Source: Fusarium oxysporum f. sp. lycopersici 4287
Taxonomy: Eukaryota; Ascomycota; Sordariomycetes; Hypocreales; Nectriaceae
Length of the DNA: 64,000 nt
Assembly (NCBI RefSeq): GCF_000149955.1
Contig: NC_030988.1
Location: 1,822,109-1,886,108 of the forward strand
Reading direction: 5' to 3'
Below the pieces are notes generated by a model. That model did no database searches and was not told where the DNA came from. It saw nothing but the letters and a program-made list of their open reading frames with translations. The position numbers and the translations under genes were made by a program. Positions 42,486 to 54,442 of this stretch are shown here, piece after piece; positions within the stretch are counted from its first letter, which is position 1; each line of letters starts with the position of its first letter.

Positions 42486-42635
42486 CGAATTTGGCGATCA
42501 ACGATCAAATCGATCAATCACGACTTATAGTTGATCGATATCGATCAACTGGAAGGCTCTAGTTGATGGATCGAAATCGAAATCGAATCGATTAATCGAA
42601 TCGATCAAATCGATTGGTTGATCGATGTCGAAGCT
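42486..42635. repeat. GATCGAT/GATCAA-rich palindromic tract
   Basis: About 150 bp built from overlapping GATCAA, TTGATC, ATCGAT and CGAATCGA words, giving many small hairpins. It resembles the subterminal sequence of the hAT-like element at 38554 (GGCGATCAA shared). It could be the remnant of one end of such an element. Confidence 0.45.
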
Positions 42636-42721
42636 TGCATATGGGGACCTGATAAAATGGTCTCCATCCTTAATTGATTCACCGTACATGGAAGTCAGCA
42701 CTTAGTCGCCTTCGATATCCT

Positions 42722-42995
42722 TTGTGAGACAAATAAGATCATCACGCTTTGTATGCCGCCGTGTTCGTCTCATCTACTCCAAGCTCTTTATGTTGGGTGC
42801 TTTAGGCCGCTCAAGAGGACCTACAGACGGGAAATAGCTGTTGGATCTGGTCTTCTATAACCCAAAGCTAGAAATCAAGAGATTTTATACACGTCTTTCT
42901 GTTTAACTCTGTGGACAAGGTTGAGTATATGGTGCCTTCGGCTGCTTATACTATAACAGGCACAGCCATATGCTTTAAGGTGGGAAGTATTATCC
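42722..42995 (+). pseudogene. Pogo-G: small pogo transposase relic
   Basis: Plus-strand translation gives NKIITLCMPPCSSHLLQAL then CFRPLKRTYRREIA, the third-aspartate block of the Pogo-C/Pogo-I lineage with the aspartate itself changed (QPLD to QALY). Stops follow. No termini were found. Confidence 0.65.
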
Positions 42996-43016
42996 CTCGT
43001 TAATATATTCATTCAT

Positions 43017-45822
43017 TCATTGCACGTAGTCTTTCAACTCTTCCGACTCTTTTAACAGGTCGTTGAATGAGAATGGCGCGAATGGCCACCCCCCAAACTC
43101 TGCGAACTTGGAGAAGGACTCAACCCAAACCAATCTTAGCGAGTGCAACATGGCACTGGTACCCTCCATGCACACCAAAATGGCAATAGCTATAAACTTG
43201 TCAGTGTCCATCACATGGCGGTGATATTAAGGGCTAAGCATACTGAGGCAGAACCACACGCAGAAGCTGACAACAACCATAATGACACCAAGGGCGCCTT
43301 CCATGCTCAGAGCATGACCTAGAGTCATGTTCCAAAGAACCACGCTCAGTTGTCGGTGGGCCAGCGATAAGGCCCAAAGACGTAAGTACGAAGCAGTATG
43401 GGAGACGCAGTTTAAGCAAAACTCTGTAGGTGTAGGTAAAGGTTATCATTCACGTCGCCTCCAGTCCAGATGAGAAGGCAGCTTACCAACAGTGTGGATG
43501 ATTTGTTGAATCATGACCTCACCCAACTTAAACTCGTCATGATCTTCATCAATGTCCTGAGTGCTTGCCATAACACTTTCACCATCATCACCAACGCTAT
43601 CACCGTGTCGACTAACCAAAGCCTCGTTCTCATCACCACTGTCGAGGACGCTGACACGAGAGGTTTCACCGATGCCACGGTAAGCCTGACAGCGACGATA
43701 ATTGTGATTCCACCACAGAAAGAAGGGCTTGAGGAAAAGGAGAATTGGGATCTGGGCAAAACTTATTAACAGCAGAATAACCTGGACATACTCTTGACCA
43801 GCATATAAACGCTCATCAACAGTTCCAGGCTGCAGGACCATTTTAATCAACATGTTTAGAAGGCTAGGAGGCTGTGCACCAGTACCGAGCCAGTCCACGG
43901 ACCACTTATAGACGATACAAAATACGATGTAACCGACGAAAACCTGGAAAAATATCATTCTAGGAATGAAGTTACCCCAAATATCAATGGGCTTCTTGAG
44001 ATGGCTCGCGTTGAGGTAGGAGAAACAAAGCGAGTACGTCATGTGAGCCCAACCAAGGATGATACTCATCTTCATCTTGTAGCTGTTACTGAAGAGAAGC
44101 TCGTTTTCTGTCCCATGCCATGCCCAATCTAGGCCGAACGGATAGTGGTAGCCGTGATCATTTAATGTACCAGAAATAACCCTCTTTTCTGGCCAGCTCT
44201 CCGGTTTTCTAAACGTCCAAGCGCTGTCAAAGATGGGCATGGACCTGGAAAAGGCTTCGTTGTAGATGAGACCAGTGAACAAAGAGAAAACGGCCATTAC
44301 TAGTGTAATGTATCGGCCAAAGAATATTATAGCGAACAGTTCGAACGTGACCTTCTTTAGCGGCGTCTCCCAATGGATCATGGCTAACGCAGCAAAGACC
44401 AAGATAAGAGCGTGCCCAAAATCACCAAACATTACAGCGAAAAGGAAAGGGAAAGTGACAATGACAGATAGTGCAGGATTAACTTCCTGATAGGTGGCCG
44501 TGCCATACGCATTAACAATGGTTTGGAAGCCTTCCGTAAATTTATTAGTTTTCAGATAAGTAGGTGGCCTCTCGTTGGTTCGAATTTTGCTGACGGTGGA
44601 CGGGACGGGGACGCCCGCTCGGCAGGCGACGTCCTGGAGAGTAGTCCTAATGAAGTGCAAATTATTCGTCGGACACCAGCACTCAGCAATGCGGGCCCAG
44701 TGGCCAGGGTCACAAGCGAAAAGGTTGAGTGTGGCATATACAGCCTTCTCCTTTGCGATGAGCACCATCCATACAGACAGAAACTGTGAAATTTGGTTGA
44801 GCTCTTCCTCAAGAGTAGCCTGGGTATTTTGAAGAACACTCTGGACGTCTTCGAGACGGCTATTTACTATGTGAAGCTGGTTGCGTCGAAGGTCGCTGCT
44901 CTCATCGATTTTGTATACTTTAGCTCCCATGGCTTCAGCGATCTTGCGGACCTTTGCCATAATTTCATTGCCACGAGTGAGGATGAGAAACACATTCTTC
45001 CCAATGACCTCGTTGGTCGAATCAGTTATTGGATCCGGAATCTCAGACTGTTCCATGTACAGGTTGCCACGGAGAGTTCGCCAAAGGATACGCTCAAAGG
45101 CAGCAGCACGGTCCCTGGAGATGACGCCACCGACGAAGTCAACTCTCATACTGGAAATCCCCCTCTCGACATGAGATGCAGTTCGATACTGCTGAATGCC
45201 GGAGGACAATGGCGTGTCATTGTTGTGTGTTGAGGCTCGAATCTGCTCGAGGTTGGCGGAAGTGTGATCAAGAACGCTACCAGCCTCCCTCAGCACGCAC
45301 CTCCATTCAGTGAAGTTTCGCTCACGTTCTTTGAGTGCCTCGTAGCTGTCACTCAGTGCGGAAATGCGACGCTCAAGCTTCTCGCTCCGCTCTACGAGTT
45401 GATCAATCTCCGGGGTCGAGGGTTGCGCAGGAGTCTTGTTGTCAAGGTCAAATATCCGAAACCTGATTCCGGCCTTTATTATCTGTCCATGGAAGTATCC
45501 TGCGTACTTTTCCATTAGTCTGGATGATCTCCGAGGTTGTAATGAGGTACGTACGTAGCTGTCGTTCGACGTTATGAAGGCGTCGGACCTCTTGCGTAAA
45601 AGGTCGGCGAAAGGAGCTTACATCGTTGTTGAGCTGAGATGACACATAAGTAGTCTTCATGGAGATGGCATAAGCATGTAGGCTTACGTCGCGAAACTCG
45701 CACAATCCAAGCTCACCCAGCGCAATCACAACCTCCCGATCGATTTCGTGAGAGATGTACAGCTGAACCAGGCTCATATCCGCCGAGCGGAAGAAGGTAT
45801 CCTTTTGTGACATGGGTGGCAT
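43017..45822 (-). CDS. V-type H+-ATPase subunit a (Vph1/Stv1-like)
   Basis: Membrane V0 subunit a of the vacuolar proton pump. Five exons: 45822-45688, 45633-45555, 45499-43487, 43423-43244 and 43189-43017. Introns of 54-63 nt all have GT-AG ends and compatible phases, giving 859 residues, the usual family length. Start [20 protein letters not shown] is the conserved N terminus. The cytosolic half has coiled coils ([19 protein letters not shown]); the C-terminal half has several membrane helices. The essential arginine context [16 protein letters not shown] is present (equivalent of Vph1 R735), as is [16 protein letters not shown] near the end. Divergent features, e.g. AHRQ where relatives usually have AHAQ, suggest a second, specialised paralogue. 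The frame is free of lesions. Confidence 0.9.
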
Positions 45823-46780
45823 GAGCGCCAAGGCCCGGCTCGAAGTTGTGGAACAGCCTGTCGACGGGCAAAAGGAAACCCGTTGTTGAGACGATTTGAC
45901 TGAGAATTTGACCAAATCGTGTCGAACTCCTTTTAAGCCCGATGCCGGTGGTGGCAGCACTTAATCGGAGTTTGCCCTTACCTTCAAGACTGCAGGGTAA
46001 CACTTCACCTCACCACCAAACGTGGCTTCCTGGCAACTGTGTGCTTTCTATGATTGCCTCAGAACATTCGTTGTGCAACGAAGAAGGTGGTAGAAAGGAT
46101 GATCGAATTGAGGTACTGAAGACCCTAGTCGCCTGCACCATCACGCACCCAACATAAAGGGACCGACGCCCGGGCCAACAGGAAGAAATAGCGGCTTGTA
46201 GAAGTTGGGTCTAATCAGCAACGCGCCATGCACGTCTTGGTGACGAAATCAAGCTTTGCGTTGTTAAGAATGCTATTGGTGAAATGGTGATGGTTGTGGG
46301 TCAACCGCCAGTAACCGAGTTAGCGTCGGCTCATTTTAGGTCGCTCTTAGCCACCGGCCTACAGTCGGAAATAAGGATACCAGAAGGTCAGTTGCGGAGA
46401 CGTCTCTTCAGAACAAGGCAGATTTAGATTTCAAGTAATGAAGTAGTGAGTTCTCATGGCGGCTTGAATTGTGAGGGGTTTGGCTGTATGACGTGATCAA
46501 ACCAACAGTTGAACTGAACAGAGATCGTACAAGACGTGATACACCAGTTACTCGGGTATGTTAGGATCCCGAAAGGTTCAAGTACAAGGAAATTAACCGT
46601 TTCGGTATCATTGGTAGTGCTTTGAACTCTAATTCAAGCCTGAACCAGCTCCCTGGGATGGACATGTCATCTATGCCTCTGTCGTATGATTCATTCAGTA
46701 GAGGTCACGCCACTGATCGCCTAGCACGATCGATCGTCAACTTTAATCTCTAGAAAATCGCCTCCTTATCTGGTTATATA
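45823..46780. other. intergenic, no gene seen
   Basis: Upstream of the V-ATPase gene (-) and of the small gene at 46931 (+). No supported feature apart from the TATA box that follows. Confidence 0.4.
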
Positions 46781-46790
46781 TACAGCGGCT
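46781..46790 (+). promoter_or_regulatory. TATA box upstream of the gene at 46931
   Basis: GGTTATATATACAGC about 145 bp before the ATG. A possible 5' UTR intron (GTAAGCCACC... to CATAG or ACAG, about 46863-46904) lies between, supporting a transcribed unit. Confidence 0.5.
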
Positions 46791-46930
46791 GTCCTCTCAT
46801 ACCAAAAGTCCATTTTTCTGCTTCAAACTAATTACGTTATCATATTATCGTATCCTGTAACAAGTAAGCCACCCTGAATAGCAACATAATTGACATAGTA
46901 ACAGCATGCCTTGCCAAACTAGACGATTCC

Positions 46931-47287
46931 ATGGATGAACGCATCAACAACGAACGAACTGAACCAGCATTGTCTGGAGAAGCTACTCTGTCAGTTCATA
47001 ACACCAGCCAACAATTTAGGCTCACCAACTCCTTGAAAACCTTTGAGGGATGCAAAAGGGCTGATGCTGGTAACTGCCTAACGTTTCCTACGGCACAACT
47101 CTCACCAAGTGACCAAGCATCTACTCATCTACCCATGTCCCTTACCCAACAATGGAGCCCCGCTGGAAGCCGTCGTCCGAGCTACAGTATGGAAGAGTAT
47201 AGACATGAGCTCCATATGGCACTAATCTGTGATGTTAAGACAGGGCCCGGATTTAGCGAGGGGTCATGCGCTTATAGCCCAATCTGA
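46931..47287 (+). CDS. small hypothetical protein, 118 aa
   Basis: ATG 46931 in a CCATGG context opens a 118-residue frame rich in Ser, Thr and Gln, with a central SQQWSPAGSRRPSYS-like segment and a helix SMEEYRHELHMAL followed by DVKTGPGFSEG. No signal peptide or membrane segment. A TATA box and a possible 5' UTR intron precede it. I do not recognise the family. A short introns-free coding frame of this composition next to a TATA box is more likely real than chance. Confidence 0.45.
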   Translation: MDERINNERTEPALSGEATLSVHNTSQQFRLTNSLKTFEGCKRADAGNCLTFPTAQLSPSDQASTHLPMSLTQQWSPAGSRRPSYSMEEYRHELHMALICDVKTGPGFSEGSCAYSPI

Positions 47288-48654
47288 CCTACGAGTCTGT
47301 TGACGATCCTTAAATCACCACTACCATTTTGCCTGTTGGGAGATTGTCAATCTAGTTTCCTCAGGCCCTGTTTGTAGAGCAAGATTGCGTCCCCTAAAAT
47401 GTGGTATCGAACGATTGAAATTGATAGCTTGAGGCTCACTCTGGTAAGCACCAGGGTGCCTTCAAAGGACTGATGCCAATAATCGTAATGCTTGATGATG
47501 AATGATTTATTCTCCCGGCACATCGGGAGGGTGACTGTATTTATGAAAGGCAGCTAGGGTATCAACAAGAGAGTGCGTGGAAACTTGTATTATGACACCT
47601 GGGTCGTAATTGAGATGTAAGTCGAATGGAAACGAAGAAAAAAGAGGGTCGCTGGAATTGGATTCGGATTGAGCGAAGGGGAGCTATTCAAACCGTTTCT
47701 TGGACTCGCCCCCTGAAACAATGGTACATCCATGTCAGCTTACGTACCGCGCTTGAAGGGCACATCTATTTCTGTTACGTGGTGATTTCATAGGACCTGG
47801 TGTCTGTTTTGCCATGAGTTTGATGTACTTAAAACCTACTACTTATGCTACCATCGTAATCTGGCAAGAGCTCGCCGTATCAGCGGAAAGTGTATTCATG
47901 GCAGGGACCTTTATACACCCATGGGACTGAGTACACAACTTCAGAAGCAATCACTAGGTAATGGTAGTAATCAAACCGTGAGTAATGAAGAGAGAAGTGC
48001 GGAAAAGGGCCTGAGAATGTACGGTATGGCGCGCATCGCTAACTGCTTGATATCTATCACTGATGATCGTGGCATGGAAAGTGTGAAGTCACATAGCAAG
48101 ATTGGACCTCGAATTATAGCATTGAAAAGAACAATTAGAATTACCTTGTCCGGCGAAAGGTGGTTGTGGAGCCGTGCCTGCTTCCATGCTCAGTTTTGGC
48201 TAAACGATTGCTGAGACCCTGAAATCACCATATGGGCGTTACAATTAAGTCCCCCGAAAAATAATGATGGAACGATTTTCACTTTGAGCTCTAATTAAGC
48301 TATCAATCCTTCGCGGGCATACGTGCATTAGTCGCCGCAACAAAATGCCCCTAGGTAATCAACTCTCTACTGCAGTCGTCATGATGGATGTTGCACTTGA
48401 TGAGTGTTGGCCCATCCCTGTTCGCCATTGCTTGCTGACCGCGATGGATGACCAGTTGGCAAGCGCTAGGCTATCAAAGCAGCAATTAGAGCTTAAGACA
48501 CGTTTTTAGCATAGATATGACTATCAAAGGGCCAGATATCAAATCGACATGCCGATAATCTTCGCTATGGCATCGTTATTACTTTAACCCATTGCTCTAT
48601 AGTTGCATGGAGTCAGATGAATTCATTATATGTATCGAAATGCCCTCGAAAAGC
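47288..48654. other. intergenic, no gene supported
   Basis: Includes a 97-codon frame at 47921 with no protein-like character. Nothing else recognised. Confidence 0.4.
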
Positions 48655-50740
48655 GCTCTATCCACATACCAAAGCCAAGGCAGGCTACCTGGCCGCAAGG
48701 AACCTGGGCCAAAAGTAAAACCGACCCAAGGCCGCAAATATAAAGTGTAAAAGCCTGTCACAAGAAAAGAGGGGACCTATTCAAGGGCAAGGAGGCTTGC
48801 AGTGGTGATGTTTCTCTATTATTATTTAGTTTATGGCCCTGATAACCGGAAATCGGTCAATGGATATCGGAAGTCACTCCATAAGGAAGCAGCAGAGTAT
48901 TTTAAAGTCCCTAGGCAAAATATATCAACCTGGTGGAAGCAAGACCTTTAGTCTCAAGAGGCAAAAACGAAGCTATTCGCCACAGTGGCCCCAGCTCGAG
49001 AATCAGCTGTTTCAGAAATTCATGGTGTTGAGAGCGAAATAGTGCGCTGTAACTACTGGATGGTTCAGAAAGCGGGCAAGATATATATTCAGAAAATCGG
49101 TGAAGAATGAAGGCCAAGCGAAGTTATTCACATTCTCTCATATCTGGCTTGCAGATGTTTAATATCGTCACAAGAAGAGTTACCAAGCGGCAACGAGGAA
49201 GGCGGAGGCATACGGAGATATACGTACGTCATTTTGCAAGTTCATCCGGCGAGTACAACACGGTGAACGGTTATCACCATTGAAACGGCATTTATTGCCA
49301 AATATGGAAATTGAATCCATCCTCGATACGCCCAAGAGACACATCGAAAGATGGTATACCTTAAATTCGACGAGACCCCAAGTCCCTTCTCAAATGAAAC
49401 CGCAAGTACCTGGGATTTAGGGGGCGCCCAAAACGGTCTCTGTGAAGGCAGCCCGAACTGGGTGGGAAAAGCGGTAGGCAATTCTGACTCTGTACTTCTT
49501 GGGTGACAGAATCTGCCGGCTTCCACCTACAATCATATTCTACGGGTCTGATGGTGATAATGCGAGGATTCCTAAGGATGGGAGTGATTAGTATACTCTA
49601 GGGATTACTGTGATATATAATAAGTATATATATAATAACGGGGTCCTATTCCAGAAGTAAATTAAGTAGGGTCTATTGCCTATTAAGTCGGAAATAAAGG
49701 ATTTCCTTTTGGTAATAGATACTGCCCCTTTCTACCCTACAGAGGGGGTAAAAAGCAAGCTCAAACAATATCCATGAACTCTGGCTCTTATGCCTGCAGG
49801 CTATATGAGATTACTTCAGCCATTTAATATTACAATTAATATGCCCTTTAAAGGGTGGCTAATATAGGATATGATATTATATGAGCTAGAAATCAAGTAA
49901 AAAGGGTAGACCTAATGGTCAGTCAGTGACCGAAGAAAATAAAAATAAATAAAAAAACACTAAGAGATGATAGATGAGTCGTTCCTTGTTGTTGGTATTA
50001 CTGTGAAGCCTGATAGAAGTCAGTGTAACCTCATTTCTATAAATGGAATCGAAAACATTAACTGTATGGGTTGGGAGACCGCTGCGGATATACATATCAA
50101 GTCTGAAGAGCTTGCAGATCGTCTATGCGATACGAGGAAATTACCTATGGTCCGGATGAAGATTTCGATGAAGATACCCTCGTTTATACACTTTAACAGC
50201 TGAAAGTCCCCCAGCTATAAAAGATTCTCTCCTTTAATAAGCTTCTAACGAAAGGGAAGACGAATGAACTGGTAGAACCACTACGAAGGCAGTTTCCTGA
50301 AGAGGAAATAAAGAATGACTTAATTACAGTGAGAATTGGCAACTGAAGTGTTATATTTGAAGCACAATACCCTCATAGTTGTTTCTAACCGTCAAGACCA
50401 TCATCAACCCAGAAAAATGCCTGCCCTTCTCGCCACTCGCGATACCGGCCGCGTCTCGGGCGTCGGTCTCGTAGTCAGAGGTCACATCTGTATAGCATCA
50501 TCATTTAGATAAAAACACTCGCGCTTTTACACAGCAATATAGATGGTATCAATGAATTCATATGCCGAATTTGAAGTCATTCCGATGCAGAGTTATCGAG
50601 AAAGGCGTGAGTGGATTGATGACCAGAGGTCACGTTGAACCCTCATACTAACCACATTGGGACGAGAGCTTGAACGGTGGCGCGGCGCTAGAATCCACGG
50701 GTAGGGTCGAGTTTCGTAAGTTCTTATGGTACTCGTGCTC
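48655..50740 (+). mobile_element. Pogo-H: decayed relative of Pogo-F
   Basis: The whole length parallels Pogo-F: N-terminal GRKEPGPKVKPTQGR-like sequence near 48690, a helix-turn-helix region near 48880, EKRYSPQWPQLENQLFQKF near 48970, a TPKRHIERWYTLN block near 49330, a SAP-region remnant near 50190-50290, and the convergent small-ORF remnant at 50387-50460. It has many stops and frame changes. The right end (GGCGCTAGAATCCACGGG near 50680) weakly resembles the Pogo-F terminus. The central part around 49600-49950 is the most AT-shifted. Confidence 0.8.
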
Positions 50741-51928
50741 CCTATAACTTCTATGTAAAGGATGTTTATGAAGTTTTCTTTGAGATCTAATTAAAATGGA
50801 CTAGAGATTGTGGATGGTAAGGTGAAAATAACAACGAGGCGTGAATCTAGTTGGTAGAGGCACGCGACAAGCACGTAAAGTCAGCATAGCATATGAGTAA
50901 ACAGAATCATACGATTGCCATTAATAATGTGTCCATCTAATATAGAGTTCAGAGGGTTAGATAAAGTAAACCAGTGTCGTGGTTCCCCAAGAGCGCCATT
51001 CACATGACAATACCCAGTTGGAATGATCTGACGTGGTGAAGTTAAATAAATATAAAAAGTGCTTATTGGTGTGGGTGGTGACCAACATATCCACTCAACT
51101 GGTCTTGCTGTGTTCCTAGTACGTCATACTACCAAGATTGACATCTCATTTTGTAACATGGCAGACTGAAGGAATCTCATTAACAGAGATCAGAAGCGGG
51201 GTCATGGTATTCAGGCGAACATTTGACCAGGAATACAAGTACCTATGTACCATATACCGTACACCCGAGAATTCATCAATAGGTGACATATGACACTAGG
51301 AACACGGTGTGGACTCATTGGGCATAATGCAGGTTACATTACTCGCAAGTGATTCATAAGTTTGAAATTGAGTTCAGCCGACGGCCATCGTGTTGTTAGC
51401 TGGCACGTGGCTTTCCTATTGCTGACAGCTCCTGATGATGTGCTAGAATAATTGCTTGAAGGGCCGACCAGAACTTTGGGAACATAGCCACCTAACGCCA
51501 TATTGATGCGATTGTGCGGTTACTGCCTAGGAATAGTAGATGACAGCGACAGCAATTAGACTGAGTTGATAACTCCTCCGTCTGGAAAACTCAGCGATCT
51601 GTTTGATGATGTTTGGATCTAGCTGCATTAACTTTACCATCAAACCGGTGATGGACCGTTGGATAGAAACATAGTTTCCATGCATTAATTCAATGTTTTT
51701 ATCAGATAATATTTGACATTTTACCATTGAAAATAGGTTACATAGAAGCAGCTCAAGAAATGAGGACTTTAAAATAAAAAGATTTAAATACAACTTGCGT
51801 GATTGACTTCATAGCCAGTTCCCCAACAAAGAACATATGTTCAGTAGAAATGACTGAAGAGGAAAAGAAATACAATCACCTCAGTCAATCTCGATCTCAT
51901 ACCCTCAGTAACGACACATCACCTCCCC
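50741..51928. other. intergenic, no gene seen
   Basis: No supported coding frame. It ends at the 3' end of the two-repeat hypothetical gene. Confidence 0.4.
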
Positions 51929-52775
51929 TCACATGCCTTTCTGATGCTTATGATGGGCACCAGCGACAGTCTTCACCTCAACGATGGTCTTCTGGCCCGT
52001 ATCCGCTACTGCATGGGCAACCACCTCTTCCCCAAATGGCCACTCGCCGGCCATTTTCTCCGGTGTATCATAGTCTGCATAATCAAGAGGATCAAGTAAC
52101 TTACGGGCTGCTACATAGGCATCGGCCCGGTGTATAAATGCCCCCTCAATCTGCGTCTCCTGCACACAACCCGTCCGGTCCTTGTTATTGTTGTTTATAT
52201 TGCGCAGTAGTGCTGGGTGAAAATATATTTTATGAAACTTGGTTGTTCATTAGTGAGATGAGAGTTCTTCTCAGGTTTATATCTCTAAATGATTTCATCT
52301 AGGACTTTAAACTTTAAATCTAGGACTTTCAGACTGTTATTCTGAATCCTGAAGGGAAGGGGGATCCCCGGATTTTCCAACAGTTATAGTCAATCATTGT
52401 CTGCAGGACATAATGCAACGAACGTATCTCTTTCGGCATTAATATGCCGCCATTGGAATCCATCAGTAGCTTCTCCTCATTGGGAGTAGCTTGTATCGAG
52501 ATCAACAAGACTTGGCCAGCAGGCGCCTTAGCGTAGACGAGAACGCCGTCGCCATGATCCCATTCTTCGGTGCTGCTTAAGTGAATGGCATATTCAACAA
52601 AGTCCTCAGGTTTATGGCGCAGCGTGTCCAAGACCCTGAAGGCGGAGTTTTTGGCGGCTTCGAGGGTAGCATTAGTGCCGAGGATATAGATGGATTGCTT
52701 AGCTCCGGAAGGGTCGACGTGGTAATCGATGACCGTCAGAAGAATGTGGTACAGTAGCTCTGGACTACTCGACAT
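51929..52775 (-). pseudogene. two-repeat hypothetical protein split by a 199-bp insert
   Basis: The part from ATG 52775 to 52383 (131 codons) and the part from 52183 to 51929 (84 codons) form one protein. Each half carries the same motif order: HILLTVIDYHVDPSGAKQS versus HYVLQTMIDYN plus KDRTGCVQ; IYILGTNATLEAAKNSA versus IEGAFIHRADAYVAARK; then an acidic DFVEY/DYADYD block; and EWDHGDGVLVYA versus EWPFGEEVVAHAVA. So it is an internal tandem duplication. Between them 199 bp (52184-52382) interrupts the frame, with GTTA at both edges; no GT-AG pair restores the frame, so an insertion is likelier than an intron. Function unknown. Confidence 0.6.
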
Positions 52776-53110
52776 GACGAAGAATATGTAACCTCGGCAG
52801 TTGGTCCGTGTAAGTATATTTGAGTCGTGTGTTTGTATATAGGATGTAGTTTTTATGAGGAAAATATTATTCTGTTTCTAATGCTCGCGGTGGGTGGTAT
52901 ATGCTCGTTATCAGGTATACCTTTCATCTCAAGAACCTGATCTTATGGATTTCCCAACTTATTGTTCTTATTACTTCATTTCTGATCATATGAGCAAGTT
53001 TAAAATTCAAAAAGAAATTACATTACTAACCAAGTCTGACGCAAGTGGCCGCTGTATCCCAGATTGCCTAGCAGACTATGAAAGCCCAATCTACCCACGG
53101 CATTCTTGGC
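52776..53110. other. intergenic, no gene seen
   Basis: Short AT-rich spacer between two minus-strand genes. Nothing recognised. Confidence 0.4.
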
Positions 53111-54162
53111 TTAATAATTCCGATGGATCCAGTCAATAGTTTCGCTCAGTTCCTTCGCTGACTTAGCTATATGTGCCTCCTCGTCACTGTCCAACGTCAT
53201 CTGAATAGTACTCAAAACTCCCTTCTTCCCGATGACAGCGGGCAAGCTGAAATAGCAACTAAAGTCAGGTTGGAAATGGCTGACGGGACGAACATTGCGC
53301 TTGTCCAAGAAGATAGAGGCACACAAAATAGACACAATAGAGCCAAGCCCAAAGGGAGTCGAACCCTTAGCTCTGATTATGCTCTGCGACCAATGCTTGC
53401 ATTCATCCTCAAGCTCGACACGGTCAAGAATGTTGGGGGGGATCGATGTGTTAATGGGGACGCCAGCAACTGTTGCCGCTGACCATGCTACAACCTGGGG
53501 GCTTCCGTGTACGCCCAACACGTGGATGTCTATCGAATTAGCCGCAATCTAGAACTTCATTAGCCCAACTTCAGAGAACACAAGATCCATATGCACTCAC
53601 TCCAGCCCGCATGGCCACGAGCCCACGGAGCCGCACCGAGTCTAGGAACGTGCCTGAGCCCAAGACTTGAGATGTCGGAAGTCCGGAGATTTCATGAGCG
53701 AGGGACGTGAGCAGGTCGACAGGGTTTGACACCACAAGTAGGATTGTGTCTGATCTGAACGGCTTCATTGCCTCGACTACTTCCCGAACAATTGACATGT
53801 TCCGGGATGTATAGTCGATGGTTGTTTGGCCTAGAGAACATGAAGTGAGCCTCACGCGCTTAATCACAGCAAGCAAACAGGATTTTCTTCTTTGGCCGCT
53901 TACCTATCATGTGCTTGGATCCAGCTGTGAGGACCACAATGTCGGCCTTGGCTGCCTCATGGTGTGAGGCTGCTCGCACGCGCGTGCTGCTGTTACAACT
54001 ATAGGCCACGTCGGAAAGGTCACGGACTTGGCCGTCTCTCAATTCGATATCGATGTCGACGAGGAGTAACTCGCTCACAAAAGAGGCAAGTATGATGGAG
54101 TATGCTGCGGCGCCTCCGACCTGGCCCACGCCGACAATTGCGATCTGAGAAACCAAATTCAT
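53111..54162 (-). CDS. L-lactate dehydrogenase (fungal type)
   Basis: Cytosolic NAD-dependent lactate/malate dehydrogenase family, interconverting pyruvate and L-lactate. Exons 54162-53904, 53830-53601 and 53548-53111; introns 53831-53903 (73 nt, GTAAGC...CTAG) and 53549-53600 (52 nt, GTGAGT...CTAG). Phases fit, 308 residues. Rossmann motif IAIVGVGQVGGAAAY at the N terminus; VVLTAGSK; VVSNPVDLLTSLA; LDSVRLRGLVA (substrate Arg). The catalytic-histidine motif reads GVHGSP instead of the usual GEHGDS: the His is kept, Glu and Asp are changed. The mobile loop (GGQTTIDYTSRN) has Thr where most LDHs place the catalytic Arg; this may be typical of the fungal branch or reduce activity. No stops or frameshifts. 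Confidence 0.85.
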
Positions 54163-54442
54163 GGTTCTAGAGAGCTGTTCCAACTACCAGATTGATGCTT
54201 TTGCAGCCCTAAGGTGCCCACGTTGCCTTTAATAAGGCAATTCAGCCCCGTATGCTGTAGAAGCCCAGGGTCCGTCTTTCCGAACAAACCGGGGCATCGC
54301 CCGTACGCCGCATGGGACAACCACCTGGCCCCGGTTGCTTACTTTCTTAGCGCACAGCTAATATAAATACTAAGCATACATTTTTGTCTATTGAGTGCGC
54401 CTAGGTTGCCAGGACCCCGCTTTACGCAAGCTCTGATTAACG
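54163..54442. promoter_or_regulatory. upstream region of the lactate dehydrogenase gene
   Basis: GC-rich close to the LDH start, with ATATAAATA at 54361-54369. The TATA-like box is better placed for a plus-strand transcript (about 75 bp before ATG 54443) than for LDH. Confidence 0.3.
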
